This document shows positions 34,870-44,015 of a DNA stretch of 64,000 nucleotides, in pieces (the stretch's first letter is position 1; each line of letters starts with the position of its first letter). The stretch covers positions 1 through 64,000 of the forward strand of contig CAVYRN010000006.1 in NCBI GenBank assembly GCA_963771015.1, given 5' to 3'. The notes below the pieces were generated by a model. That model searched no databases. It worked only from the letters and a program-made list of their open reading frames with translations, and was not told where the DNA came from. Source of the DNA: CAVSJJ01 sp963771015. Lineage in GTDB: Bacteria > Actinomycetota > Actinomycetes > Actinomycetales > Dermatophilaceae. The position numbers were made by a program, and so were the translations under genes.

Positions 34870-35388
34870 TCAGGACGCGACGCGGCCCCGCGGAGACTCG
34901 GCCACGCCGATCCGCGGCATGGCCAAGGGCCGCAGGCCCACTGGGTCCTGCCCGGCGGCGGCACGGCAGAGGACGTCATAGCCCTGGGCGGCCGCGGCGA
35001 GCATCGCCACGTCGACGTCGTCGGCGTGCCCGACGAGCTCGACGGAGACGAGCGTGTCGGCCACGCGGCGCTGGCTGGCCGTCAGCGACGGCGCACCGGC
35101 GACCGCACCCAGCGGACGCCCGCAGACCTCGGCCACGACCCCGATGACGTCGGCGATCGGCCTCGGGCCCCCCTGGAGCAGGTCGTGGACGGCAACGGCC
35201 ACACCCGCCTGCCACAGCTCGCCCGGATGACGCACCGCACGTCCCGAGCCGAGGAACGCCGCCGCGGCCCGCCTGGCGGCCCGGCGGTTCTCGGCACCGT
35301 CGGTGACGGCCGAGTCGAGCACGGTGACCTCGAAGCCCTCCGGCAGGTCCCCCGGGTGCAACACGATGACGCGGAACAGGTGTTCCAT
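34870..35388 (-). CDS. Hypothetical protein with possible DtxR/IdeR-type operator
   Basis: A 172-residue soluble protein I do not recognise. The start EHLFRVIVLHPGDLPEGFEVTVLDSAV is strand-rich, the rest is Ala-rich helix with AENRRAARRAAAAFLGSG. No metal motif, signal peptide or membrane helix is visible. Its ATG is preceded by AAAGGGGGA; TACGCT (35415-35420 on the minus strand) is a plausible -10 giving a short leader, and an iron-box-like palindrome covers the -35 region. It lies between asd and era without being part of either unit. Confidence 0.7.
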   Translation of the reverse strand: MEHLFRVIVLHPGDLPEGFEVTVLDSAVTDGAENRRAARRAAAAFLGSGRAVRHPGELWQAGVAVAVHDLLQGGPRPIADVIGVVAEVCGRPLGAVAGAPSLTASQRRVADTLVSVELVGHADDVDVAMLAAAAQGYDVLCRAAAGQDPVGLRPLAMPRIGVAESPRGRVAS

Positions 35389-35414
35389 GGCGGTCCCCCT
35401 TTCCCCCTCGGGGC

Positions 35415-35451
35415 AGCGTACCCCTTCGAAGGTAAGGACAGCCTCACCGCG
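35415..35451 (-). promoter_or_regulatory. Promoter with DtxR/IdeR-like box
   Basis: GGTAAGG and CCTCACC around ACAG (35431-35448, plus strand) form an imperfect palindrome; TAAGGACAGCCTCACC resembles the TWAGGTWAGSCTWACCTWA iron box in about 13 of 19 positions. It overlaps the -35 position of the TACGCT promoter (35415-35420), where a repressor would act. The match is partial, so this is tentative. Confidence 0.35.
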
Positions 35452-35472
35452 GGTCTGATACGCGCCGAGTGG

Positions 35473-36408
35473 TCAGAAGCCGAGCCGCTGGAGCTGCTTC
35501 GGATCGCGTTGCCAGTCCTTGGCGACCTTGACATGGAGGTCGAGGTGGACCCGTTGGCCGAGCAGGGCCTCGATACCGCGCCGCGCGTTGGTGCCCACCT
35601 CGCGCAGCCGCGAACCTCCACGCCCGATGACGATCGCCTTCTGCGAGGAGCGCTCGACGTAGACGTTGACCCGGACGTCGAGCAGCGGCCTCTCCAACGG
35701 CCGGCCCTCGCGAGGCACCATCTCCTCGACGACGACGGCGAGGCTGTGCGGCAGCTCGTCCCGGACGCCCTCGAGAGCCGCCTCGCGGACGAGCTCGGCG
35801 ATCATGACGGCCTCGGGCTCGTCGGTGAGCACCCCGTCCGGGTACAACGGGCCCGGCGAGGGCGGCAGGTGGGCCATCAGCTCGTCGGCGAGCTCGTCGA
35901 CCTGCGCCCCCGACGTCGCCGAACACGGCACGATCGCGGCCCAGTCGGCGAGCCGGTCGATGGCGATGAGGTGCTCGGCGAGGCGCTCCCGGTCGACGAG
36001 GTCGGACTTGGTCGCGATGGCGACGACGGGGGTGTGCCTGGCCCGCTGGACCTCGGCGAGCTCGCGGGCGATGAACGTGTCGCCCGGCCCGATCCGTTGG
36101 TCGCTCGGGAGGCAGAACCCGATGACGTCGACCTCGAGGAGCGCCTCGCGCACGAGGTCGTTGAGCCGCTCCCCGAGCAGCGTGCGTGGCTTGTGGAGGC
36201 CTGGCGTGTCGACGAGGATCAGCTGCCGCGTGTCCGTGGTGACGATCCCGCGGATCGTGTGCCGGGTCGTCTGGGGCTTGCTCGACGTGATGGCCACCTT
36301 GGCCCCCACCAGGGCGTTGGTCAGGGTGGACTTGCCGGCGTTGGGCCGACCGACGATACAGGCGAAGCCGGCGGCATACCCGTCGTCCCGGGTTCCCGGC
36401 CCGCTCAT
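35473..36408 (-). CDS. era: GTPase Era
   Basis: A 311-residue GTPase that binds 16S rRNA and assists 30S assembly. G1 is CIVGRPNAGKSTLTN, switch region SSKPQTTRHTIRGI, G3 VDTPGLHKP, G4 IATKSDL. The C-terminal KH domain has QKAIVIGRGGSRLREVGTNAR and VHLDLHVKVAKDWQRD. Its ATG overlaps the upstream CNNM gene stop by 4 bp. It closes the long minus-strand cluster that begins at hrcA. Confidence 0.98.
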   Translation of the reverse strand: MSGPGTRDDGYAAGFACIVGRPNAGKSTLTNALVGAKVAITSSKPQTTRHTIRGIVTTDTRQLILVDTPGLHKPRTLLGERLNDLVREALLEVDVIGFCLPSDQRIGPGDTFIARELAEVQRARHTPVVAIATKSDLVDRERLAEHLIAIDRLADWAAIVPCSATSGAQVDELADELMAHLPPSPGPLYPDGVLTDEPEAVMIAELVREAALEGVRDELPHSLAVVVEEMVPREGRPLERPLLDVRVNVYVERSSQKAIVIGRGGSRLREVGTNARRGIEALLGQRVHLDLHVKVAKDWQRDPKQLQRLGF

Positions 36409-37715
36409 CGGCCCTCCCCCCGTGCCTCGCCCAGAACGGCTCCATCCTCGCCGTCGTCGACTCCGCCGGCCAGCCGTTCGACGATGACGCTCGCGATGCG
36501 GTGACGGCGGCCGGCCATCTTCTCGGCGGTGAGGCGCAGGCCGGCGACCTCACAGGTGGAGCCCACGATGGGCACCCGCCCGACGCTCTTGCCGATGAGA
36601 CCGCCGACGGTGTCGACCTCGTCCTCCTCGATCTCGATGCCGAGGTAGTCGGCGAGGTCGTCGATGTCCATCGTCGCGTCCACCCGGAGCAGCCCGTCGT
36701 CCAGTGGCTCGATCTCGGGGTTCTCGCGGTCGTACTCGTCGGCGATCTCTCCGACGATCTCCTCGAGGATGTCCTCGATGGTCACGAGCCCGGCCGTTCC
36801 GCCGTACTCGTCGACGACGACGGCGAGATGGGTCTGGTCACGCTGCATCTCGGCGAGCAGGTCGTCGACGGGCTTGCTCTCGGGCACGAAGGGCATCGGT
36901 CGCATGAGCTCGGTCACCGGCACGGTCCACGCGTCGGCATCGGCCGTCGTGCGACGGACGACGTCCTTGAGGTAGAGCAGACCGAGGATGTCGTCGGAGT
37001 CCTCGCCGACGACGGGGATCCGCGAGAACCCCGAGCGGATGAAGAGGTTCATCCCCTGGCGGGCGTTCCGGTCGGCGTCGATCGTCACCATGTCGGTACG
37101 GGGCACCATGACCTCACGGGCGACGGTGTCGCCGAGCTCGAAGACGGAGTGGATCATCGCCCGCTCACCCGCCTCGATCAGCGCCGACTCGCCCGCGAGG
37201 TCGACGAGGTCACGCAGCTCGGACTCGGACTGGAAGGGCCCGTCGCGGTATCCGGGACCGGGCGTGACGGCATTGGCGATGGCGACGAGGAGACGGGCGA
37301 CCGGCCCGAGCACCCGGCGCAGCCAGATGGCGACCGGCGCGGCGACGAGGGCCACCCCCGTGCTGTGCTGGACGCCGATCGTCCGCGGCGAGACGCCGAC
37401 GAGGGCGAAGGAGACGACGACCATGATCGCCGTGGCGAGGAGTACCCGACGCCAGGTCTCGGTGACACCCTGGACGACGGCGATCGTCACCATGACGGCC
37501 GTCACCGTCTCGAAGACGACGCGGACGAAGGCGAGCACGGACAGGTAGGACCCGCCGTCCCCGACGACCTTGACGAGGGCCCCGGCACCCGGACGGTGGT
37601 CGTCGAGGAGCTCCTGGGAACGGACCCGGGACATCCGGGACAGGGCCGCCTCGAAGGCGGCAAGCACGAAGGCAACGACGACGCCGAGCGCCGACAGGAC
37701 GAGAAGACGGACCAT
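36405..37715 (-). CDS. CNNM/CBS-domain transporter (HlyC/CorC family)
   Basis: A 436-residue membrane protein. The CNNM (DUF21) transmembrane domain occupies residues 1-150 with four hydrophobic stretches; two CBS domains follow (AREVMVPRTDMVTIDADRN to LLYLKDV, then LMRPMPFVPESKPVDDLLAEMQ to DILEEIVGEI), and a CorC_HlyC domain ends the protein (DGLLRVDATMDIDDLADYLG). These proteins are linked to magnesium or cobalt export in other bacteria. Its place between ybeY and era is conserved in actinobacteria. Gap to ybeY is 9 bp. Confidence 0.93.
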   Translation of the reverse strand: MVRLLVLSALGVVVAFVLAAFEAALSRMSRVRSQELLDDHRPGAGALVKVVGDGGSYLSVLAFVRVVFETVTAVMVTIAVVQGVTETWRRVLLATAIMVVVSFALVGVSPRTIGVQHSTGVALVAAPVAIWLRRVLGPVARLLVAIANAVTPGPGYRDGPFQSESELRDLVDLAGESALIEAGERAMIHSVFELGDTVAREVMVPRTDMVTIDADRNARQGMNLFIRSGFSRIPVVGEDSDDILGLLYLKDVVRRTTADADAWTVPVTELMRPMPFVPESKPVDDLLAEMQRDQTHLAVVVDEYGGTAGLVTIEDILEEIVGEIADEYDRENPEIEPLDDGLLRVDATMDIDDLADYLGIEIEEDEVDTVGGLIGKSVGRVPIVGSTCEVAGLRLTAEKMAGRRHRIASVIVERLAGGVDDGEDGAVLGEARGEGR

Positions 37716-37724
37716 CGCCGCTGG

Positions 37725-38189
37725 TCAGCCCGCTCGCCCACGGGTGGCGAGGAAGGTGAGGAGCAGCTGCCGCTGGAGGTCGAACATCTCTCGCTCCTCG
37801 CCCTCCTCTGCGTGGTCGAAACCGAGGAGGTGGAGGATGCCGTGGGTCGTGAGCAGAAGCAGCTCCTCCTCGAGCGCGTGGCCGGCCTCGACGGCCTGCC
37901 GCGCGGCGACGGTCGGGCACAGCACGATGTCGCCGAGGATGCCCTCCTCGGGATCGACGTCCTCCCGTCCCGGGCGGAGCTCGTCCATCGGGAAGCTCAT
38001 GACGTCGGTTGGCCCGGGCAGGTCCATCCACTGGACGTGGAGCGTCTCCATGGCCGGCTCGTCGACGAGCCGGATGCACAGGTCCGCGGCCGGGTGAACG
38101 CGCATCTGGGCCAGGACGTAGCGCGCGCAGCCGACGAGCTCGAGCTCGTCGAGCTCGACGTCAGTCTCGTTGAGAACGTCGATGCTCAT
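37725..38189 (-). CDS. ybeY: Endoribonuclease YbeY (rRNA maturation factor)
   Basis: A 154-residue zinc metalloprotein needed for 16S rRNA 3'-end maturation and ribosome quality control. The zinc site is HGILHLLGFDH near residue 115, and the arginine/aspartate face is in PTDVMSFPMDELRPG. ATG 38189 begins SIDVLNETDVELDE, the usual start of the family. It overlaps the 3' end of phoH by 29 bp, so phoH continues into it. Confidence 0.97.
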   Translation of the reverse strand: MSIDVLNETDVELDELELVGCARYVLAQMRVHPAADLCIRLVDEPAMETLHVQWMDLPGPTDVMSFPMDELRPGREDVDPEEGILGDIVLCPTVAARQAVEAGHALEEELLLLTTHGILHLLGFDHAEEGEEREMFDLQRQLLLTFLATRGRAG

Positions 38190-39270
38190 GTCCGCCCCCC
38201 TCATGCTCGGCGTCGTCGATGGTGTGCCGCCGTGCGCCGGTCCGGGGTCGGCCGCGGTCGCGCCGCACCGCGTCCCACCGGCCATAGGCGTCGACGATGG
38301 CCCCGACGAGTGGGTGGCGGACGACGTCGTGCGCGGTCAGCTCGGCGAAATGGACGTCGCCGAGCTCGCCGAGGATCTCGCGGACGATCCGCAGCCCGCT
38401 CTGGGAGTCGCCGGGCAGGTCGACCTGGGTGACATCGCCGGTCACGACCATCGTCGACCCGAAGCCCAGTCGGGTGAGGAACATCTTCATCTGCTCCGGC
38501 GAGGTGTTCTGTGCCTCGTCCAGGATGATGAAGGCGTCGTTCAGCGAGCGTCCACGCATGTATGCCAGGGGGGCGACCTCGATCGTCCCTGCGGCCATCA
38601 GGCGGGGGATCGACTCGGGGTCGACCATGTCGTGGAGGGCGTCGTACAGCGGGCGCAGGTAGGGGTCGATCTTGTCGTTGAGCGTCCCCGGGAGGAAGCC
38701 GAGCCGCTCCCCCGCCTCGACGGCCGGGCGGGTGAGGATGATCCGGTTGACCCGCTTGGCCTGCAGCGCGGCGACCGCCTTGGCCATGGCGAGGTAGGTC
38801 TTGCCCGTCCCGGCCGGGCCGATGCCGAAGACGATGGTGTGCTGGTCGATCGCGTCGACGTAGCGCTTCTGGCCGAGGGTCTTGGGCCGGATGGTCCGCC
38901 CGCGGGAGGAGACGATGTTCATCGTCAGGACGTCGGCCGGCCGCTCGCTCGTCTGCGCCCGCAGCATCCCGATGGAGCGCTCGACGGCGTCCCGGTTGAG
39001 GGCCTGGCCGGCGTCGAGCACGGCGAGAAGCTCGTCGATGAGCCGCTCGACGAGGGCGACGTCGCCGCTCGACCCGGAGATGGTGAACTCGTTGCCGCGG
39101 ACATGGATCGACGTCTGTGCGAACTGCCGCTCTATCGTCCGGAGCAGCTCGTCGTGCGGTCCGAGCAGCGCGACCATCTGGACGTCCGGGGGGACGACAA
39201 CGGTGTGCTGTGGCACATGGACCGCGGCCGGGCCTGCGGCCGCAGCGGTATCCGGGTGGCTCTCTGTCAT
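38161..39270 (-). CDS. phoH: PhoH-like ATPase
   Basis: A 369-residue P-loop ATPase. After an N-terminal KH-like segment (residues 30-110) come Walker A GIGPAGTGKTYLAMA, PAVEAGERLGFLPG, AYMRGRSLNDAFIILDEAQNTS (Walker B) and MVVTGDVTQVDLP. The family is linked to RNA metabolism with YbeY, always next door. The last 35 residues (RDRGRPRTGARRHTIDDAEHE and beyond) are a charged extension reading into ybeY. TAGACT lies 9 nt before the ATG. Confidence 0.95.
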   Translation of the reverse strand: MTESHPDTAAAAGPAAVHVPQHTVVVPPDVQMVALLGPHDELLRTIERQFAQTSIHVRGNEFTISGSSGDVALVERLIDELLAVLDAGQALNRDAVERSIGMLRAQTSERPADVLTMNIVSSRGRTIRPKTLGQKRYVDAIDQHTIVFGIGPAGTGKTYLAMAKAVAALQAKRVNRIILTRPAVEAGERLGFLPGTLNDKIDPYLRPLYDALHDMVDPESIPRLMAAGTIEVAPLAYMRGRSLNDAFIILDEAQNTSPEQMKMFLTRLGFGSTMVVTGDVTQVDLPGDSQSGLRIVREILGELGDVHFAELTAHDVVRHPLVGAIVDAYGRWDAVRRDRGRPRTGARRHTIDDAEHEGGGHEHRRSQRD

Positions 39271-39336
39271 CGTCAGGTCAGTCTACGGTCGCCGCCCGAC
39301 CGCGCGCCTGCCGATACCGGCCTCGCGCGGCGCACC

Positions 39337-39690
39337 TCAGCCCGGAGGCCAGCCGAGGTCGCGGCCACCCAGCAGGTGCAGGTGGGCATGGAACACCGAC
39401 TGCCCCGCCTGCGTGCCGGTGTTGAAGACGAGCCGGTACCCGTCGGCCAGCCCCTCCTCCTCGGCCACCCGGCGGGCCGTCGCGACGATGTCGGCCAGCT
39501 CACCGGCGTCGGCGGCAGCCAGCTCACCGGCATTCTCGACGTGGCGGCGCGGCACGACGAGCACGTGTGTCGGGGCCTGCGGGTTGACGTCACGGAAGGC
39601 CACCGATGATGCGGTCGTCGCGACGACGGTCGCGGGGATCTCGCCGTCGATGATCCGGCAGAACAGGCAGGACGGGTCGGTGGCGGTCAT
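39337..39690 (-). CDS. HIT family nucleotide-binding protein
   Basis: A 117-residue histidine-triad hydrolase. CLFCRIIDGEIPATVV at the start and the triad VFHAHLHLLGGRDLG near the end define the HINT branch, which hydrolyses purine nucleoside phosphoramidates such as adenylylated lysine. TATCGT (39697-39702) is 6 nt before ATG 39690, indicating its own leaderless promoter inside the rsmE-phoH cluster. Confidence 0.96.
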   Translation of the reverse strand: MTATDPSCLFCRIIDGEIPATVVATTASSVAFRDVNPQAPTHVLVVPRRHVENAGELAAADAGELADIVATARRVAEEEGLADGYRLVFNTGTQAGQSVFHAHLHLLGGRDLGWPPG

Positions 39691-39746
39691 GGCCCGACGA
39701 TAGCCACCGTGCCCGAGCCGGGGCCACGGGCGTCCCGCCGGACCAC

Positions 39747-40490
39747 TCAGCGCCAGCGGGCGGCGGCGGACAGGACGGCGAGCGCGGCGGGGCCGGCGCT
39801 GGAGGAGCGCAGCACATGGCGGCCGAGCCGCACCGCCCGGGCGCCGGCCCCGGTGAGCATCGTGAGCTCCTCGGGCGCGATGCCGCCCTCAGGTCCGACG
39901 ACGAGGACCACGTCACCCGAGGCGGGCAGCATGGTCGTCGCCAGGGCGTCGGTCGCCTCCTCATGGAGGACGTATGCCGCCGCCGCTCCGGCGACGCGCC
40001 CCGCCAGGTCGGCCGTGGTCGCCATCGGAGCAAGCCGGGGCCGCCACGCCCTGCGGGACTGTTTCGTCGCCGCGACGAGCACCCCATCCCACTTGTGCCA
40101 TGACTTCGCGCCCCGGTCGCCGCGCCACTGGACGATGCTCCGCGACGCCTGCCACGGGACCACCTCGTCGACGCCGAGCTCGGTCGCCGCCTCGATGGCC
40201 TGCTCGTCGCGGTCTCCCTTGGCAAGCGCCTGGACGAGGACGAAGGACGGGTCGGCGGCCGGGACGTCGGCGACCTCCTCGACCCGCAGGTCGAGGGCCC
40301 CCGAGACCACCGCGAGAACCGCGCAGGTGGCCAGACGGCCGGCCCCGTCGCCCACGAGCAGCCGCTCGCCCGCCGAGGTGCGCCGCACCGTCGCCGCGTG
40401 CCGACCCTCGGGCCCGTCGAGCCGCAGCGTTGTTCCACGGACGGCCCGGCCGAGCGCCGCGGCATCGACGAGATAGAGCGGGAGGGTCAT
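39747..40490 (-). CDS. rsmE: 16S rRNA (uracil1498-N3)-methyltransferase
   Basis: A 247-residue SPOUT methyltransferase that methylates U1498 of 16S rRNA. The N-terminal PUA-like domain has GPEGRHAATVRRTSAGERLLVGDG; the knotted SAM site is VVLVVGPEGGIAPEEL and LGRHVLRSSSAGPAAL. QALAKGDRDEQAIEAATELGV joins them. It lies 30 bp after dnaJ, the conserved actinobacterial order. Confidence 0.96.
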   Translation of the reverse strand: MTLPLYLVDAAALGRAVRGTTLRLDGPEGRHAATVRRTSAGERLLVGDGAGRLATCAVLAVVSGALDLRVEEVADVPAADPSFVLVQALAKGDRDEQAIEAATELGVDEVVPWQASRSIVQWRGDRGAKSWHKWDGVLVAATKQSRRAWRPRLAPMATTADLAGRVAGAAAAYVLHEEATDALATTMLPASGDVVLVVGPEGGIAPEELTMLTGAGARAVRLGRHVLRSSSAGPAALAVLSAAARWR

Positions 40491-40520
40491 GACGGCATGC
40501 CGGAGCGGCGCGCCGCCGCC

Positions 40521-41657
40521 TCAGTGGGCCTTGAACGCATCGCGCAGCTTGCCGAACAGCGAGCCGTCGCCGGGTGTGGCGACCCGCGCCTCGGGCTTCT
40601 CCTCACCGCGGAGCGCGGCCAGCGCTCGGAGCAGCCCCTCCTGCTCGGCGTCGAGGCGGGTCGGAGTCTGGACGAGGATGTGGACGACGACGTCCCCGCG
40701 GGCGGAGCTACGCAGGTGGGTCACCCCGAGACCGCGCAGGGTGGTCCGGTCGCCGGACTGGGTGCCGGGCCTGACGTCGATCTCGCGGGGGCCGTCGAGC
40801 GTGTCGAGGGTGAGGGTCGCGCCCAGCGCGGCGGCCGTCATCGGCACCTCCAGCGTGGTGTGCAGGTCGTCCCCGCGCCGCTGGAACGTCGGGTGGCCCT
40901 TGACGGCCACCTCGACGTAGAGGTCGCCGGCGGGCCCGGCGCCGTGGCCGACCTCGCCCTCCCCGGCGAGCTGGATGCGAGTGCCGGTGTCGACGCCTGC
41001 CGGGATCCTGATCGTCAGGGTCCGGCGGGTCCGCACCCGGCCGTCGCCGGAGCACTCGAAGCACGGGTTGGGGATGACCGTGCCGTACCCGTGGCAGGTC
41101 ATGCACGGGCGGCTGGTCATGACCTGACCGAGGAAGCTGCGCTGGACCTGTCGGATCTCGCCGGCCCCGCCACAGACGTCGCACGGGCGCGGCGACGTGC
41201 CGGGCTGGGTCCCCGCACCATGACACGAACCGCACGCGACGGCCGTGTCGACCGTGAGGTCCTTCTCGCCGCCGAACACGGCGTCGACGAGGTCGATATC
41301 GAGACGGACGAGGGCGTCCTGGCCCCGGCTGCGCCGCGACCGCGGTCCGTGCGTTGCGCCCGCCCCGGCACCGGCTCCGGCGCCGAAGAACGCGTCCATG
41401 ATGTCGCTGAAGGAGAACCCCTGACCGAAGTTGGCACCGCCGGCGGCATACGGGTCGGCGCCGACGTCGTATGACCGCCGCTTCTCGGGGTCGGAGAGGA
41501 CGTCGTACGCCTGGGAGACCTTCTTGAACTGCTCCTCCGCCTCCGCCCCGGGGTTGACGTCGGGGTGGAGGCGACGGGCGGCCTTGCGGTAGGCACGCTT
41601 GATCTCCTCGGCGCTGGCGTCTCGGTCCACGCCGAGGTCGGCGTAGTAGTCGTTCAC
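40521..41657 (-). CDS. dnaJ: Chaperone protein DnaJ
   Basis: A 378-residue DnaJ that stimulates DnaK. The J domain (1-70) has the HPD motif in RKAARRLHPDVNPG. A Gly-rich linker follows, then the zinc domain with four CxxCxGxG repeats (CGSCHGAG, CDVCGGAG, CMTCHGYG, CFECSGDG), then the C-terminal peptide-binding domains. Actinobacteria usually have one DnaJ with dnaK and one with hrcA; this is the hrcA-linked DnaJ2 type. GTG 41657 is the start. Transcribed with hrcA from a CIRCE-controlled promoter. Confidence 0.97.
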   Translation of the reverse strand: MNDYYADLGVDRDASAEEIKRAYRKAARRLHPDVNPGAEAEEQFKKVSQAYDVLSDPEKRRSYDVGADPYAAGGANFGQGFSFSDIMDAFFGAGAGAGAGATHGPRSRRSRGQDALVRLDIDLVDAVFGGEKDLTVDTAVACGSCHGAGTQPGTSPRPCDVCGGAGEIRQVQRSFLGQVMTSRPCMTCHGYGTVIPNPCFECSGDGRVRTRRTLTIRIPAGVDTGTRIQLAGEGEVGHGAGPAGDLYVEVAVKGHPTFQRRGDDLHTTLEVPMTAAALGATLTLDTLDGPREIDVRPGTQSGDRTTLRGLGVTHLRSSARGDVVVHILVQTPTRLDAEQEGLLRALAALRGEEKPEARVATPGDGSLFGKLRDAFKAH

Positions 41658-41730
41658 GAACGAGTCCTTCGCAGGGGGTCGGGGCTGGTGGGGGTATGCC
41701 GCGCGGCGCGGCGCGACGATGCTGTCGGGG

Positions 41731-42759
41731 TCATTCTGCGAGCAACCGGGAGACGTAGGTCGCGACCGTGCGGACCGCGGCCATCGTCGTCGGGTAGTCC
41801 ATCCGGGTCGGACCGACGACGCCGAGCCCGGCGACGAGCTCGGCCCCGGTGCCGTAGCCGCTGGTCACCATCGACGTCGCGTGCAGCCCGGCGAACGGGT
41901 TCTCGTGACCGATCCGCACCGCGACGTCACTCTGCTCGTGCGCCACGCCGAGGAGCTTGAGCAGGACGACGTGCTCCTCGAGGGCCTCGAGCACGGGTCC
42001 GATCGAGGCGGGGAAGTCCGACCCGAGGCGGGCCAGGTTCGCCGTCCCGGCGAGAACCACCCGCTCCTCGCGCTCCTCGACGAGGGCGTCGTCGAAGGCC
42101 GCAGCGATCTCGCGGACGAGGTCACGGTCGTCCGGGTCGAGGGCCTCCGGGAGCCCCGCCAGTCCGATCGCGGCCGCCCGCAGGGACTGCCCCGCCGTCG
42201 CGACGTTGACCTCGGCCCGGAGCCGGGCCAGCAGAGCCTCGGCCTCGGCGTCGAACAGGTCGGTGGACGTCTCGATCACCCGCTGCTCGACGCGACCGGT
42301 GTTGAGAATGAGAACGACCAGCAGCCGGTCGCTGCCGATGGGGACGAGCTCGATGTGCCGGACCGTCGACCGGGTCAGCGAGGGGTACTGGACGACGGCG
42401 ACCTGATGGGTGAGCGAGGCCAGCAGCCGGACGGTCCGGTCGACGATGTCGTCGAGGTCGACGGCGCCGTCGAGGAAGTGCGCCACGGCGCGGCGCTCCG
42501 GGGGGCTCATCGGCTTGATGGCACTCAGCCGGTCGACGAAGAGCCGGTACCCCGCGTCGGTCGGGATCCGCCCCGCGCTCGTGTGCGGGGCGGCGATGAG
42601 GCCCTCCTCCTCGAGCGCCGCCATGTCGTTGCGGATCGTCGCTGCCGAGACACCGAGCTGATGCCGGTCGAGCAGCGCCTTCGACCCGACGGGCTCGGAG
42701 GTCTCCACGTAGTCCTGGACGATGGCGCGCAGCACGGCGAGACGTCGCTCGTCGCTCAT
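41731..42759 (-). CDS. hrcA: Heat-inducible repressor HrcA
   Basis: A 342-residue repressor that binds CIRCE elements and is kept active by GroEL. The winged helix is SDERRLAVLRAIVQDYVE and ATIRNDMAALEEEGLIAAPHTSAGRIPTDAGYRLFVDRL. The GAF-like dimerisation domain follows, ending YPTTMAAVRTVATYVSRLL. SD sequence AGGAGGTG lies before ATG 42759, and a CIRCE operator lies 75 bp upstream. Confidence 0.97.
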   Translation of the reverse strand: MSDERRLAVLRAIVQDYVETSEPVGSKALLDRHQLGVSAATIRNDMAALEEEGLIAAPHTSAGRIPTDAGYRLFVDRLSAIKPMSPPERRAVAHFLDGAVDLDDIVDRTVRLLASLTHQVAVVQYPSLTRSTVRHIELVPIGSDRLLVVLILNTGRVEQRVIETSTDLFDAEAEALLARLRAEVNVATAGQSLRAAAIGLAGLPEALDPDDRDLVREIAAAFDDALVEEREERVVLAGTANLARLGSDFPASIGPVLEALEEHVVLLKLLGVAHEQSDVAVRIGHENPFAGLHATSMVTSGYGTGAELVAGLGVVGPTRMDYPTTMAAVRTVATYVSRLLAE

Positions 42760-42833
42760 GGGGGCACCTCCTCAACCGCGTCGGCACCGCCGGCCACCCC
42801 CGCGATCCGCGCTGGAGCCGGCCGGCGCATGGG

Positions 42834-42865
42834 CTGGCACTCGCCTGCCTTGAGTGCCAATCCTA
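42834..42865 (-). promoter_or_regulatory. CIRCE operator and -10 of hrcA-dnaJ
   Basis: On the minus strand TTGGCACTC (42852-42860) and GAGTGCCAG (42834-42842) are separated by 9 bp, as in the CIRCE consensus TTAGCACTC-N9-GAGTGCTAA. TAGGAT (42860-42865) directly adjoins it as a -10, so HrcA binding would cover the transcription start. Confidence 0.93.
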
Positions 42866-42979
42866 CGTCGTCCGGCCGAGATGGACCCACTCGTACCTAC
42901 CGGGGCGCTTGTGACGAGAACGCGGGCCGTCGGCGCGCCGGACGGGGATGCCCTCCACCCGCGTCTAGCCTCGGGAGCC

Positions 42980-43879
42980 GTGACCGACCGTTCCCCCGCC
43001 GACCGGTACGGCGCCGATGTCCTCGCCGGGGACTGGCGGGTGCCGCGCCGCGGACGAGCCGTCCCGACGCCCGCCGAGCTCGGTCTCGTCGTCGAGGATG
43101 TCGAGACCGGATGGTGCGGTGCCGTCTCCCGCGTCGAGAAGGCCGGGGGCATCCATGTCGTCCATCTCGAGGACCGCCGGGGCCGGCTGCGGGCCTTCCC
43201 GCTGGGGCCGGGCTTCCTCCTCGACGGCGCCCCCGTCGTGCTCACCCCGCCTGCCGTTGCCCAGCGGGAGCGCCTCGCTCGGGCCCGGGCGGCTGCGGCG
43301 CGGACCGCCAGCGGCTCCCGCACGGCCGAGCAGACCACCGCCAGGGTGGCGGCGGCGTCGCGGATCTTCGTCGAGGGCCGCCATGACGCCGAGCTCGTCG
43401 AGAAGGTCTGGGGCGCGGACCTGCGGGCCGAGGGCGTCGTCGTCGAGATGCTCAACGGGGTCGACGACCTCGAGGACGCGGTCCGCGCCTTCGCGCCGGG
43501 GCCGGGCCGGCGGATGGGGGTGCTCGTCGACCACCTCGTCCCGGGCACCAAGGAGTGGGCCGTCGCCGAGCGGGCCCGCCGCCTCCGGCCGTATGCCGCC
43601 CACGTCCTCATCGTCGGTCACCCGTTCGTCGACGTGTGGGAGTCGGTGCGCCCCGAACGGCTGGGGATGCCGACCTGGCCGCACGTCGCGCGCGGAACCC
43701 CCTGGAAGGCCGGCATCGTCGCCCACCTCGGCTGGCCGAACCGGACCCAGGCCGACCTGGCCGGGGCCTGGCGGCGCATCCTCGGCTCGGTCCGCGACTA
43801 CGCCGATCTCGAGCCGGCGCTGCTCGCCCGGGTGGAGGAGCTCATCGACTTCGTCACCGCGCCCGAGGACGACGGGTAG
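42980..43879 (+). CDS. DUF3097 family protein
   Basis: A 299-residue actinobacterial protein of unknown function. RYGADVLAGDWRVPRRGRAV opens it, followed by GLVVEDVETGWCGAVSRVEK, a VFPLGPGFLLDG-like region, and a TOPRIM-like part with RIFVEGRHDAELVEKVWG, VVVEMLNGVDDL and GVLVDHLVPGTKEW. The glutamate and DxD-like acids of the latter hint at a nucleic-acid or phosphotransfer role, which is inference. TAGCCT (42966-42971) with an 8-nt spacer precedes GTG 42980. Divergent from hrcA. Confidence 0.9.
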   Translation: MTDRSPADRYGADVLAGDWRVPRRGRAVPTPAELGLVVEDVETGWCGAVSRVEKAGGIHVVHLEDRRGRLRAFPLGPGFLLDGAPVVLTPPAVAQRERLARARAAAARTASGSRTAEQTTARVAAASRIFVEGRHDAELVEKVWGADLRAEGVVVEMLNGVDDLEDAVRAFAPGPGRRMGVLVDHLVPGTKEWAVAERARRLRPYAAHVLIVGHPFVDVWESVRPERLGMPTWPHVARGTPWKAGIVAHLGWPNRTQADLAGAWRRILGSVRDYADLEPALLARVEELIDFVTAPEDDG

Positions 43880-44015
43880 CCGGGCCGACGGGGGGACCAG
43901 CCGTCCGGACCCGCCCCCGGTCGGTCGAAAGGCCGACCCTGCACCAAACGTCGGACAGGTGCCACCCCCGTGTCGTCTACTGGGGCCCAGAACACCCCTC
44001 AAGGAGGAACGACCC

